DNA of 47,793 nucleotides from Bifidobacterium vansinderenii (GTDB lineage: Bacteria; Actinomycetota; Actinomycetes; Actinomycetales; Bifidobacteriaceae): positions 92-47,884 of the forward strand of contig NZ_NEWD01000003.1 in NCBI RefSeq assembly GCF_002234915.1, in the 5' to 3' direction. How positions within the stretch are numbered: the stretch's first letter is position 1; each line of letters begins with the position of its first letter. A program made the translations under genes and the position numbers. The notes beneath the pieces were generated by a model. It was given only the letters and a program-made list of their open reading frames with translations. It made no database searches and was not told where the DNA came from. Positions 34,939 to 43,767 of the stretch are shown one piece after another.

Positions 34939-36021
34939 ATGGCTTTATTCCCACCTCGTCCTTCGCGGCAGCAGGCGGCCGACTTGCCGATGCCTCCCGC
35001 GAACATTCCCGCACCTGTCGCAGCCTCCGCCACCGTCACGCGTGACGATCTGGCCCGTGTCCACGATCTGGCGGATCGCGTCCGCCAGCATTTCGCCCAG
35101 GGACTGGTCGCCCAGACCAAGCTGCGCGAATCGCTGATCACCACGCTCGTGGCCGGCGGCCATATTCTCATCGAATCCGTTCCGGGTCTGGCCAAGACCA
35201 CGGCGGCGCAGATTCTGGCCACGTCGGTCTCCGGTTCGTTCAAACGCATCCAGTGCACGCCGGATCTCATGCCGTCAGATCTTGTGGGCACGCAGATCTT
35301 CGATTTCGCCACGCAGAAGATGAGCACGCAGATCGGTCCGATCCACGCCAATTTCGTCCTGCTCGACGAGATCAACCGCTCCTCGGCCAAGACCCAGTCG
35401 GCCATGCTCGAGGCCATGGCGGAAGGCGCCACCACCATCGGCGGCGAGCGCATCGCGCTTCCCAAGCCGTTCATGGTGATCGCCACACAGAACCCCATCG
35501 AGGAGGAGGGCACGTACAATCTGCCCGAGGCCCAGATGGACCGCTTCTTCATGAAGACGGTGATGACGTACCCGGCCGAGGCCGACGAGATCTCCATGCT
35601 CGAACTGCTCACCAATCGTGGCACCGATCAGCAGGCCATGTCGGTAAGCCCCACGGCGATCACCATCGCCGATGTGGAGTTTCTGCGCGCCAGCGCTCGC
35701 AAGGTGCACGTGTCGCAGCCGATCATGAAGTACGCCGTTGAGCTTGCACAGACCAGCCGCGGCGGCGGCCCCCGACCGATCAAGGGCCTGTCGAATCTGG
35801 TGCGTCTGGGCGCCAGCCCCCGAGCCTCGATCGCGCTGGTGCGCATCGGTCAGGCGAACGCGCTGCTGGCCGGACGCGACTACGTGATCCCGGAGGACAT
35901 CAAGACGTTCGCGCACGAGGTGTTCCGTCACCGTATTCTGCTGACGTTCGAGGCGTTGGCAGAGAACGTGAACGCCGATCAGGTCATTGATTCGATGATC
36001 GAGGCGGTTCCCGTACCATGA
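34939..36021 (+). CDS. MoxR-family AAA+ ATPase
   Basis: A 360-residue cytoplasmic chaperone-like ATPase. After a Pro/Ala-rich N-terminus it has Walker A IESVPGLAKTT (the MoxR form with AKT), Walker B FVLLDEINRSSAKTQ, MVIATQNPIEEEGTYNLPEA (sensor 1 and pore-loop region), the arginine-finger region EAQMDRF, and the C-terminal lid with sensor 2 (RLGASPRASIALVR). MoxR proteins work with von Willebrand A partners to mature or activate other proteins. It leads a six-gene operon with a DUF58 protein and two VWA proteins. Confidence 0.94.
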   Translation: MALFPPRPSRQQAADLPMPPANIPAPVAASATVTRDDLARVHDLADRVRQHFAQGLVAQTKLRESLITTLVAGGHILIESVPGLAKTTAAQILATSVSGSFKRIQCTPDLMPSDLVGTQIFDFATQKMSTQIGPIHANFVLLDEINRSSAKTQSAMLEAMAEGATTIGGERIALPKPFMVIATQNPIEEEGTYNLPEAQMDRFFMKTVMTYPAEADEISMLELLTNRGTDQQAMSVSPTAITIADVEFLRASARKVHVSQPIMKYAVELAQTSRGGGPRPIKGLSNLVRLGASPRASIALVRIGQANALLAGRDYVIPEDIKTFAHEVFRHRILLTFEALAENVNADQVIDSMIEAVPVP

Positions 36022-36974
36022 TCGTGCCGGACAGATCCGCCGATCCGGTTCGTCGACGCATCGAATCCCTGGGAACGCGGCTCAGTCTGCCCACGGTGTT
36101 CAGGGCGCTGGGCGTGCTGGAGGGCGAGCATCCGTCGGCGCGCCGCGGCGCGGGATACGACTATCTCGATATCCGCCCCTATCAGCCCGGCGAGGAGGCT
36201 CGTCTGATCGATTGGAAGGCGAGCGCCCGCGCGGCCCGTCCGATGATCGTGGACAAGGAGCGTGAGAGCAACGGCAACGTATGGCTGCTGCTTGACGTCG
36301 GGCGCGAGATGCGCGGTCGCACGCCGAGCGGTGAACGCGCCATCGATGTGGCGGCCAATGCGCTGCGCATGTTCGCGGTGCTGTCGTTGCGGCGCAGCGA
36401 CGATCTGTCGATCGTGCTGGGCGATTCGCAGAGCATCCGACGCGTACCGTTTAACGGTGGATTCGCCAAGTTCGAGCATGTGTTCGACGGCCTGCTGCGT
36501 CGCCGTATGGATCAGCCTCGTGACGTGGATGCGCTGATCGACTATGCGGGCAAGATCCGCAACCGGTATTCGATGGTGGTGATTGCCACGGACGAGACCG
36601 CATGGACCGAGGAACAGGCCCGTGCGCTGCGTCTGGTGGCGCAGACTCATCCGCTCGTAGTGGTCAGTGTGGCCGCGTTGAATCCGTTCCGGGCCACGGA
36701 GCGGTTCGATCGCATCGTGGACGCCCGCGACGGTCGTGCCGTGCCCGCGTTCCTGCGTACTCCCACCATGGCGAAGGACGTCGCCACGCATCGCGAGTTC
36801 GCGGCAACGGCATTGAGCCGTGAACTCGCCCGTACCGGTTCGACCATGGTGCGCGGTGGGTCGAGCGAGGCGATGTTCAACGAGTTCATCACGCTGGTGT
36901 CCACCACGTTGGCAAAGAGTGGTTTCCCCCGCGCCGATGTGCGTGCCGCCCGTGCCTCGGGAGGTGTGGCGTGA
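36018..36974 (+). CDS. DUF58 protein, MoxR partner
   Basis: A 318-residue soluble protein. The DUF58 signature RRGAGYDYLDIRPYQPGEEA, with LIDWKASARAARPMIVDKER, is at residues about 45-80, followed by a VWA-like fold (VWLLLDVGREMRG...) without a full MIDAS motif. DUF58 proteins regularly pair with MoxR ATPases and are thought to link them to membrane VWA proteins. The start codon overlaps the moxR stop by 4 bases (ATGA). Confidence 0.9.
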   Translation: MIVPDRSADPVRRRIESLGTRLSLPTVFRALGVLEGEHPSARRGAGYDYLDIRPYQPGEEARLIDWKASARAARPMIVDKERESNGNVWLLLDVGREMRGRTPSGERAIDVAANALRMFAVLSLRRSDDLSIVLGDSQSIRRVPFNGGFAKFEHVFDGLLRRRMDQPRDVDALIDYAGKIRNRYSMVVIATDETAWTEEQARALRLVAQTHPLVVVSVAALNPFRATERFDRIVDARDGRAVPAFLRTPTMAKDVATHREFAATALSRELARTGSTMVRGGSSEAMFNEFITLVSTTLAKSGFPRADVRAARASGGVA

Positions 36975-37489
36975 TCATGATCATGGCCGCAGGAAAATTC
37001 ACTCCGTTGGATCTTGCCGATGTCACGCCGTACGTGGCGTCGATGCTGGCGTTGATCGTCGTGGCCGTGGCGCTGATCGTGCTGACGGTGGTGGTGTCGA
37101 GGCCGCGCAGACGGACGTCTCCCGGTACCGGGGCTCATCGTTCCACGTCGGACAAGGGCGAGTGGCTTGCCGAGATCGAGGACGTGCGGTTCCGTTTCCA
37201 GACCGGCGAGATCGGCTCGGACGATGCGTTCAGCGAGCTTGCGGGCATCGCGCGGCGGTTCGCGTCGGACCGTCTTGGACGCGACGTGACCAACCACACG
37301 CTGGCCGAGCTGCACGCCGTCCCCCGTTCGCGCAGCAATGGCAAAGGACTTGATTTGCTCAGACAAACGATATCCGCGTTATATCCGCCCGAGTTCGCGG
37401 ACGCGGCCACGCAGGCGCATGCCGGCGAGACCTCGGTCGACGAGGCCGCGGGCTGGGTGTCGAATCTGGTGGAAAGGTGGCGTTCCTGA
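36971..37489 (+). CDS. Small membrane-anchored protein of the MoxR/VWA operon
   Basis: A 172-residue protein I cannot assign to a named family. One hydrophobic helix (VASMLALIVVAVALIVLTVV, about residues 22-41) precedes a soluble domain with GEWLAEIEDVRFRFQTGEIG and RRFASDRLGRDVTNHTLAEL. Position between DUF58 and VWA genes matches the DUF4381-like slot of Bat-type operons, so I infer a similar scaffold role. GTG 36971 overlaps the DUF58 stop by 4 bases and has GGGAGGTG upstream; ATGs at 36977 and 36983 are alternatives. Confidence 0.75.
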   Translation: MIMIMAAGKFTPLDLADVTPYVASMLALIVVAVALIVLTVVVSRPRRRTSPGTGAHRSTSDKGEWLAEIEDVRFRFQTGEIGSDDAFSELAGIARRFASDRLGRDVTNHTLAELHAVPRSRSNGKGLDLLRQTISALYPPEFADAATQAHAGETSVDEAAGWVSNLVERWRS

Positions 37490-38589
37490 TGTCGTCGCTG
37501 CTTACCTTCCGCTGGCCGTGGGCGTTCGCGTCGATCATCGTGCTCGCACTGCTGGCGTTTCTCGCATGGCAGTGGTCCGCTCGTCACGCGCGCCGGCCGG
37601 AGACCGTGCGCACGATCGTCGACCATCCCGACACCGCCGCGGTGTGGAATCTTGATCGAGATCTCGACACCGAGCACACGTCGGCGCGATGGCGTCTGTG
37701 GAAGACGGTCAATCGTCTGGCCGCGGCGCTGCTTGCGCTGACGCTGATCATGGCGATCGTACTGACGGCACGCCCGTCCAAGGTCGATTCCGAGTCGAGC
37801 GCCGGCTCTTCGCGCGACATCATCCTGTGTCTGGACGTCTCGGGATCCACGTTGCCCTACGATCGTCAGGTCATCGCCACGTATCTGGATCTGATCCAGC
37901 ATTTTCAGGGCGAGCGCATTGGTCTGAGCATCTTCAACTCCACGTCGCGCACGGTGTTCCCGCTCACCGACGACTACGATCTGGTCGAACGACAGTTGTC
38001 GTACGCCAACACCATTCTCAAGGGCGTGGTCGATCAGGACAGCATCGACAAGATGAGCGACAAGCAGTACCAGCAGGTGTCGGACTGGCTGGACGGCACG
38101 CAGAACCGCAAGGACGTGACCTCGCTGATCGGCGACGGTCTGGTCAGCTGTGCGGCCATGCTGCCCGAATTCTCCACGTCGGGCGACGCCGCGGTCAGTG
38201 CCTCGGCAAGGAACCGCAGCGCGTCGATCGTGCTGGCCACCGATAATGTGCTGTCCGGCACGCCGGTCTATCAGCTCGATCAGGCGCTTGATCTGACCCA
38301 AAAGTCGTCGATCGTGGTCGATGGACTGTATTCCGGCCCCACCCAGTCGGAGAACGACCAGACGACCACCGACATGAAGACGCAGATCGAGGCTCATGAC
38401 GGCATATTCCTCACACAGGCCTCCGGCTCGTCCGTGGACGCACTGGTCCGCAGGATCGAACGGCAGCGTGAGACCGACAACGAGAACCGCAATCAGTCGA
38501 ATCTGGTGGACGCGCCGCAATACTGGGTGCCCGTGGTGCTGGTCCTGTTCGCCGCGTTCGTGATCGTGGCCGGGAGGTTGAGACGATGA
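37489..38589 (+). CDS. VWA-domain membrane protein (BatA-like), first
   Basis: A 366-residue protein with two N-terminal membrane helices (WAFASIIVLALLAFLAWQW; LAAALLALTLIMAIVLTA), a VWA domain of about 200 residues and a C-terminal helix (VPVVLVLFAAFVIVAGRL). The MIDAS begins IILCLDVSGST, the Asp-x-Ser-x-Ser/Thr metal site; the middle contains an insert rich in Asp/Gln near residues 185-215. ATG 37489 overlaps the previous stop codon by one base (TGATG) and has AAAGGTGG upstream. Probably recruited by the MoxR ATPase at the membrane. Confidence 0.9.
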   Translation: MSSLLTFRWPWAFASIIVLALLAFLAWQWSARHARRPETVRTIVDHPDTAAVWNLDRDLDTEHTSARWRLWKTVNRLAAALLALTLIMAIVLTARPSKVDSESSAGSSRDIILCLDVSGSTLPYDRQVIATYLDLIQHFQGERIGLSIFNSTSRTVFPLTDDYDLVERQLSYANTILKGVVDQDSIDKMSDKQYQQVSDWLDGTQNRKDVTSLIGDGLVSCAAMLPEFSTSGDAAVSASARNRSASIVLATDNVLSGTPVYQLDQALDLTQKSSIVVDGLYSGPTQSENDQTTTDMKTQIEAHDGIFLTQASGSSVDALVRRIERQRETDNENRNQSNLVDAPQYWVPVVLVLFAAFVIVAGRLRR

Positions 38590-39632
38590 ACATGCAGAAC
38601 GGCATGGACGCTCTGAAGGGACTGACGCTCGATCCGATGTTCGGCTGGATCGTCTCCCCCATACTGGCCGTGGCCATCGTGGCGCTGACCGTGGTGCTGG
38701 CCGTGCGCTCGCACCGACAGCGCCCCTACACCGACGCCACGGCCGTGGACTGGACACGACGCATTCTGGCGGCCGTGATGCTGGCCGTCATGCTGCTGAC
38801 CCCCAGCACGACCCTCAAGACGGAAAGCCGGGCGGTGAACGCCACCGACGTGTTCATCGCCGTCGACGTGACCGGTTCGATGGGCGTTTCCGACGCGCAG
38901 TACGGTTCCGAGGAGACGATGAGCCGCATCGACGCCGCCCAGCAGGCCGTTGACGGCATCGTCAAACTGTATCCCGACGCCAGTTTCGCGGCGATCTCGT
39001 TCGGCGCTTCCGGCACTCTCGAGGTCCCGCTCACCCCCGATTCACGCGCCATCGAGAACTGGGCCAGCACGCTGACGTTGGAGCCCACATCCGCGTCGTC
39101 CGGCTCGAATCTGGACAAGGCCGTGGACCCGCTTCTACTGGCCACCAAGAACACCCGCAACCAGCATCCCGACGACACGATCATCGTCTACTACATTTCC
39201 GACGGTGAGCAGACCAGCAACAAGTCACGACGCACGTTCTCCTCGCTGAGGGCCTACGTGAACGGTGCGCAGACCGTAGGCGTCGGCTCCACCGACGGCG
39301 GACAGATCCCCCAGATCGCCGACGATGGGTCCATGTCGACCGATCAGTTCGTCACGGACCCGTCGACCGGCCAGCCGGGCATCTCCAAACTCGACGAGAA
39401 GACCCTCAAGGCCATCGCCGACGAGATGAGCGGCTCCTATGTGCATGTGGACGCCGGCCGGACCATCGACGAACGTGACGTGCAGCAGACGTCGTCCGAT
39501 TGGCGAATGCAGAGCACGTACAAGCAGCGTGAGCACAGTGTGCCGGCGATCTGGCCGTTCGCCATCGTGTTCGCCGTGCTGCTGCTCTGGGAGGCCGTGG
39601 CCTGGATGCGCACGTCAAGGAGGCTGCTATGA
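38586..39632 (+). CDS. VWA-domain membrane protein (BatA/BatB-like), second
   Basis: A 348-residue protein with two N-terminal helices (VSPILAVAIVALTVVLAV; ILAAVMLAVMLLTPS), a VWA domain starting VFIAVDVTGSM (MIDAS DxTxSM-type) with IIVYYISDGEQTS as the fourth strand, and a C-terminal helix (IWPFAIVFAVLLLWEAVAWM). It resembles the first VWA protein in topology, so the two arose by duplication or act as a heteromer. ATGA overlap with the upstream gene. Confidence 0.9.
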   Translation: MNMQNGMDALKGLTLDPMFGWIVSPILAVAIVALTVVLAVRSHRQRPYTDATAVDWTRRILAAVMLAVMLLTPSTTLKTESRAVNATDVFIAVDVTGSMGVSDAQYGSEETMSRIDAAQQAVDGIVKLYPDASFAAISFGASGTLEVPLTPDSRAIENWASTLTLEPTSASSGSNLDKAVDPLLLATKNTRNQHPDDTIIVYYISDGEQTSNKSRRTFSSLRAYVNGAQTVGVGSTDGGQIPQIADDGSMSTDQFVTDPSTGQPGISKLDEKTLKAIADEMSGSYVHVDAGRTIDERDVQQTSSDWRMQSTYKQREHSVPAIWPFAIVFAVLLLWEAVAWMRTSRRLL

Positions 39633-40222
39633 GCAGGGCAACACACAGGCCACACAAGACGCATCGTCAGCCCCGTCCTCCGCGACACGACCGTCGGACG
39701 ATCGCATCGGTTCCGGTACGCATCGGCATCGTGGTGCTGACCGTGATCGCATTGGTGGCGGCCGGGATCATGGCGGCGAACTGGTCCGCGCTGGCCACGA
39801 ACAACACCGCCGTCAGCGGACTGAACGCCACGATTAACGCGTATAACAAGGACACGCCCGATCTGGAGAAGCTGCGGACCGCGCAGTTGCAGACCGACGC
39901 CCAGTTCTCCGACGCGCAGCGTCTTACCGTGCTGCAGCTTCCCCAGGTGCGCAAAACGATCGCCGCGAACGCCGCCGAATCCGCACGACTGACCAAACAG
40001 ATCGAGTCGGATCTCAAGAAGGCGGAGAACGATTCCGATTCGTCGCAGACCGTCAACGGACAGCAAGGGGAATCCGCGAACAATTCGAACGACTCATCGG
40101 ACACGGACAAGGTCAACAAACTGCTGGAGCAGAACAAGCAGAAGATCGATCTGAAGAACGTGCCCGACACGTCGTCCGAAACCGCCGGATCCGGCGACGA
40201 CGCCTCGGCTAAACCATGGTAG
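39629..40222 (+). CDS. Single-pass membrane protein with coiled coil, last gene of VWA operon
   Basis: A 197-residue protein with a basic cytoplasmic tail (HRPHKTHRQPRPPRHDRR), one membrane helix (VRIGIVVLTVIALVAAGIMA), a heptad-rich stretch (about residues 60-115), and a polar Asn/Asp/Ser-rich tail that includes NDSDSSQTVNGQQGE and NSNDSSD. I recognise no family. Overlaps the second VWA gene by 4 bases, so it belongs to the operon product set, perhaps as a periplasm-side spacer or assembly factor. Confidence 0.75.
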   Translation: MSRATHRPHKTHRQPRPPRHDRRTIASVPVRIGIVVLTVIALVAAGIMAANWSALATNNTAVSGLNATINAYNKDTPDLEKLRTAQLQTDAQFSDAQRLTVLQLPQVRKTIAANAAESARLTKQIESDLKKAENDSDSSQTVNGQQGESANNSNDSSDTDKVNKLLEQNKQKIDLKNVPDTSSETAGSGDDASAKPW

Positions 40223-40244
40223 ACGCGATAACGGCATAGCGTAT

Positions 40245-40297
40245 GCGGGCGGCGGGGGCTCCATTCGACCACATCGAGCAGGAGCCCTACCGCCCGC
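40245..40297 (+). terminator. Terminator-like hairpin ending the VWA operon
   Basis: GCGGGCGG (40245-40252) with CCGCCCGC (40290-40297) and GGGCTCC (40256-40262) with GGAGCCC (40281-40287) form a long, nearly continuous stem 22 bases after the last stop codon. There is no clear T-run. Confidence 0.6.
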
Positions 40298-40323
40298 CGG
40301 TCATGCTGTGATTGAATCGCGGC

Positions 40324-40671
40324 ATGACTACGCTTGACCAATACACCGTATCCAACACGTTCGGAGCCATCGGCCGAACGGGTGACACTCTCTCCAACGT
40401 GGCTTCGGGCCTGGACCTCTCCAATGGATGCCCCTGCCCGACCGTGCTCCGCGAATCGCAGAACCTGATCATCTCCCTGTGCGCCTCCCAATCCAATGCC
40501 ATCAAGGGCATGGAGGACGTCCTATCCCAAGCGAAGGCACTCGTCTGGGATGGCACGGCGGGAGAAGCCTTCCACACCGATGTGGACGGCGCCATCGTCA
40601 TTGCACAGGCCGCCGGCAACGGGGCCACAACCACCGCACGATTCATCGAAAGCCCCGAGGCCCTGCTATGA
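40324..40671 (+). CDS. Small WXG-like protein paired with the hydrolase
   Basis: A 115-residue helical protein. Its middle has ALVWDGTAGEAFHTDVD, with W-D-G followed by AGEAF, the turn seen in WXG100-type and related type VII substrates; flanking segments are amphipathic helices (LRESQNLIISLCAS, NAIKGMEDVLSQAK). Two cysteines (CPCP) near residue 40 are unusual. The stop overlaps the next gene's ATG (ATGA). No ribosome site precedes the ATG; a TTGAAT six bases upstream suggests a leaderless message. Family assignment is by pattern only. Confidence 0.7.
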   Translation: MTTLDQYTVSNTFGAIGRTGDTLSNVASGLDLSNGCPCPTVLRESQNLIISLCASQSNAIKGMEDVLSQAKALVWDGTAGEAFHTDVDGAIVIAQAAGNGATTTARFIESPEALL

Positions 40672-42179
40672 ACGCGCGAGTCGAATCCCATGTCTACGGC
40701 GGTCCGGGAACCGCCATCCATGCCGATCTCGACCAGTTCGGCACCGTGGCCACGCTGCTCAACGACGCCGCCGATCACGTGGCGCGAACCGGAGCCAACT
40801 GGAAAACCGCCAATCTCGAACTCGGAATCATCCGCGCCAAGGCACCGCTCTGTCCCAAACTGCTCGGCAAGATCGCCACCGCGTCGATGGGCATGGCTCA
40901 CACCGATGGCACTGGGGATGCCGAGGCTGACACGGCCGTTCACATGTCGCTGAACTACCAACTGGTGCTTCGGCATGCCGATGAGCGTGCCGAAGAGGCG
41001 GAGATGCTCATGAGGAAGGCGCAGACCATGGCGGACCAGCTCACCGACGCGTACTCGCTGTACTCCGAAGCCGACGAAACCGCCAGAGGGCTGTTCGGAG
41101 AGCTTCTGCAACTGGGAACGACGGTGGCGCCCAAATTCGGTTTCCTCGGATTGCTTGGCGCTGCCGCCGGCAGCGTGATCATCGGATCTATCAAGGAACA
41201 ATCGTTCAATCCGGTATACGCCGTCACCGGCACGTCCTCCCTGCATGAGGGGATGCTGTCCGCGCTGGGATCGGCGATCGTCAACGGAGCCAATCCGATA
41301 ACCCGGCTTTGGAGAGCCGGCACAGGTCTGGTGGAATCGGATGAGGTCAATCAGGCCGCCGGAATGATAGCGCACGTTTCCACATTGACCCGAAACATCC
41401 TGGTCGGCAACAAAGTCACTGTCGCGCAGATTCATCCAAAGAAAGGCATCGGCGAAACGACGTCCATCGAAGACACGCTCAACAATGTGCATGACATGCG
41501 TCTCAACGGCGTGGATTACGGGTCCATAGCCATTCAGAAATATCGACGTGAGGACGGCACCACCGCATGGATGGTCACGATTCCGGGAACCGATGGAAAT
41601 TTCGATTCACCGTTCAGCTGGTTCACCAACGTGGAGCTCATGAGCGCGGACGAGCGCCAGCGCAAGGCCGCGGACAGCGCCCGCATGGTGGATGAGGCGA
41701 TGAGACAGGTAGGCATCCAGCCAGGCGATCCGGTGGCGATGGTGGGCCACTCGCAGGGCGGCATCGTGGCCGCCGTCATGGCGTCGGACTTCACCGACAA
41801 ATACAACATCCAACATATCGTCACGGCCGGCTCGCCGATTGCGAATCATCCCATCAAGGGTGACATCACGGTCACCAGCATCGAGGTGAACGACGAACTG
41901 GTATCCGCCCTCGATGGGGCGCCCAACCCCAGTTCCCCGAACTGGCTCACCGTCCGGGGAACCAGCCAGCCCATGGGGTCCGGCACTGGCACCGAAGTGG
42001 AAGGCAGCGGGGACCACAAGTCCCTCTCCCACGACATGAACTACATGAAAGCCACCTATCAGAACGCCAAAGGCAATGGAGGTACGGCGCTGGCCGGTCA
42101 TGAACGGCATTTCCGTCAGGTCATCAACGGCGAACTGCAGGAGACCACATACTGGCGTGGCCGAATCGGACGCAAGTAA
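40668..42179 (+). CDS. Alpha/beta-hydrolase (lipase-like), putative type VII effector
   Basis: A 503-residue protein. Residues 1-150 are helical (LNDAADHVARTGANWKTANL, ERAEEAEMLMRKAQTMADQL), like the targeting part of WXG/LXG-type effectors; a Gly/Ala-rich hydrophobic stretch follows (GFLGLLGAAAGSVIIGSI). From about residue 290 it is an alpha/beta hydrolase: WMVTIPGT strand, the nucleophile elbow VAMVGHSQGGIVA (Ser362), HIVTAGSPIA, an acidic segment EVNDELVSALDG, and His450 or His455 in SGDHKSLSHDM. Substrate could be a lipid or ester. It is translationally coupled to the WXG-like partner. The cargo and target are unknown; secretion is inference. Confidence 0.8.
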   Translation: MNARVESHVYGGPGTAIHADLDQFGTVATLLNDAADHVARTGANWKTANLELGIIRAKAPLCPKLLGKIATASMGMAHTDGTGDAEADTAVHMSLNYQLVLRHADERAEEAEMLMRKAQTMADQLTDAYSLYSEADETARGLFGELLQLGTTVAPKFGFLGLLGAAAGSVIIGSIKEQSFNPVYAVTGTSSLHEGMLSALGSAIVNGANPITRLWRAGTGLVESDEVNQAAGMIAHVSTLTRNILVGNKVTVAQIHPKKGIGETTSIEDTLNNVHDMRLNGVDYGSIAIQKYRREDGTTAWMVTIPGTDGNFDSPFSWFTNVELMSADERQRKAADSARMVDEAMRQVGIQPGDPVAMVGHSQGGIVAAVMASDFTDKYNIQHIVTAGSPIANHPIKGDITVTSIEVNDELVSALDGAPNPSSPNWLTVRGTSQPMGSGTGTEVEGSGDHKSLSHDMNYMKATYQNAKGNGGTALAGHERHFRQVINGELQETTYWRGRIGRK

Positions 42180-42250
42180 CAACAAAGAAACGCATACGAA
42201 CGTCAGCGATCATCATTGATCATCACGGCTGTTCAGGGTACGGCTTCACG

Positions 42251-42256
42251 TATTGT
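42251..42256 (+). promoter_or_regulatory. -10 box for leaderless purB mRNA
   Basis: TATTGT ends seven bases before ATG 42264; no Shine-Dalgarno is present. Confidence 0.5.
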
Positions 42257-42263
42257 GGTGTGC

Positions 42264-43694
42264 ATGAATCTGACTGATATCTCCCCCGCAATTGCACTGA
42301 GCCCCCTGGACGGCCGTTATCATAAGCAGACCGCGGCCCTGACCGAATACATGAGCGAACCCGCGCTGAACCGCGAGCGCATGCGCGTCGAGGTCGAGTG
42401 GATGATCCTGCTGGCCAACGGCATGGGCAACGGCCCGATCGTCGGCGGCGTCAAGCCCTTCACCGATGCCGAGATCGAGTACCTGCGCGCCATTCCGGAG
42501 CAGTTCGGCGCCGAGGGCATCAAGCAGCTGGCCGCCCACGAGGCCATCACCCATCACGACGTGAAGGCCGTGGAGTACTACATCGACGACTACCTGGACA
42601 AGGCCGCCGAGGCGCTGGGCGAGGACACCGAGCTGTCCCGCCTCAAGCCGCTGGTGCACTTCGCCTGCACGTCCGAGGACATCAACAACCTCTCCTACGC
42701 GCGCTGCATCAAGAACGCCGTGGAGAACGTGTGGTTCCCCGCCGCCGAGAAGATCGTGAACCATCTGGCCGAGAAGGCGGACGAGTACAAGGACAAGGCC
42801 CTGCTGTCCCTGACGCACGGTCAGCCCGCCACCCCCACCACGCTGGGCAAGGAGCTTTCGGTGTACGTGTACCGTCTGCGCCGCCAGCTCAACCGCATCG
42901 CCGACCAGGAGTATCTGGGCAAGATCAACGGCGCCACCGGCACGTTCGGCGCCCATCTGGCCGCCTACCCGGATGTGGATTGGGTCGCGGTCTCCCGCGA
43001 GTTCGTGGAGACCCGCATGGGCCTGACCTGGAACCCGCTGACCACGCAGATCGAAAGCCACGACTGGCAGGCCGAACTGTACGGCGCGATCAGCCACACG
43101 AACCGCATTCTGCACAACCTGGCCGTGGACGTGTGGATGTACATCTCGCGCGGCGTGTTCGCGCAGGTGCCGGTGAAGGGCGCCACGGGCTCCTCCACCA
43201 TGCCGCACAAGGTGAACCCGATCCGCTTCGAGAACGCTGAGGCGAATCTGGAGATCTCCTGCTCCCTGCTCGACACGCTTGCCGCCACGCTGACGGAAAG
43301 CCGCTGGCAGCGCGATCTTACCGATTCCACCACGCAGCGCAACATCGGTTCCGCGCTGGGCTACAGCCTGCTGGCGCTGAACAACCTGATGGGCGGCCTC
43401 GAGTCCATCCACCCGAACGACGTGGTGATCTCCCGCGAGCTCGACGAGAACTGGGAGGTGCTGGGCGAGCCGATCCAGACCGCCATGCGCGCCGCCGCGC
43501 TCGAGGGCCGCAAGGGCATGGACAAGCCGTATGAGAAGGTCAAGGAGCTCATGCGCGGCCACTCCATCTCCAAGGAGGACGTGGAGAACTTCATCGCCAC
43601 GCTCGACTTCGACGAGGAGACCGCCAAGCGTCTGAGCACGCTGACCCCGGCCACCTACACGGGAATCGCCAGCCGACTTGTCGACTTCGACTGA
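42264..43694 (+). CDS. purB: Adenylosuccinate lyase
   Basis: Catalyses two fumarate-releasing steps of purine synthesis: SAICAR to AICAR and adenylosuccinate to AMP. The 476-residue product has the family signature GSSTMPHKVNPIRFENAE with the flexible serine loop, TSEDINNLSYA, LTHGQPATPTTLGKEL (His base region) and the conserved LDGRYHKQTAALTEYMSEPA at the N-terminus. Homotetrameric cytoplasmic enzyme of normal length. ATG 42264 is chosen because the family N-terminus starts there. It is not part of a pur cluster here. Confidence 0.96.
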   Translation: MNLTDISPAIALSPLDGRYHKQTAALTEYMSEPALNRERMRVEVEWMILLANGMGNGPIVGGVKPFTDAEIEYLRAIPEQFGAEGIKQLAAHEAITHHDVKAVEYYIDDYLDKAAEALGEDTELSRLKPLVHFACTSEDINNLSYARCIKNAVENVWFPAAEKIVNHLAEKADEYKDKALLSLTHGQPATPTTLGKELSVYVYRLRRQLNRIADQEYLGKINGATGTFGAHLAAYPDVDWVAVSREFVETRMGLTWNPLTTQIESHDWQAELYGAISHTNRILHNLAVDVWMYISRGVFAQVPVKGATGSSTMPHKVNPIRFENAEANLEISCSLLDTLAATLTESRWQRDLTDSTTQRNIGSALGYSLLALNNLMGGLESIHPNDVVISRELDENWEVLGEPIQTAMRAAALEGRKGMDKPYEKVKELMRGHSISKEDVENFIATLDFDEETAKRLSTLTPATYTGIASRLVDFD

Positions 43695-43767
43695 TCCCCG
43701 CCGCTCCGTCGGCGACGCCGCCACTCCGGCATCCGCATCCGCACCCGTATCGGGGCAGGATGCGCCT

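Noticed and set aside
40245..40297. Second riboswitch before the WXG-like gene
   Set aside because: The hairpin is one simple long stem with no conserved aptamer blocks; better explained as the VWA operon terminator.
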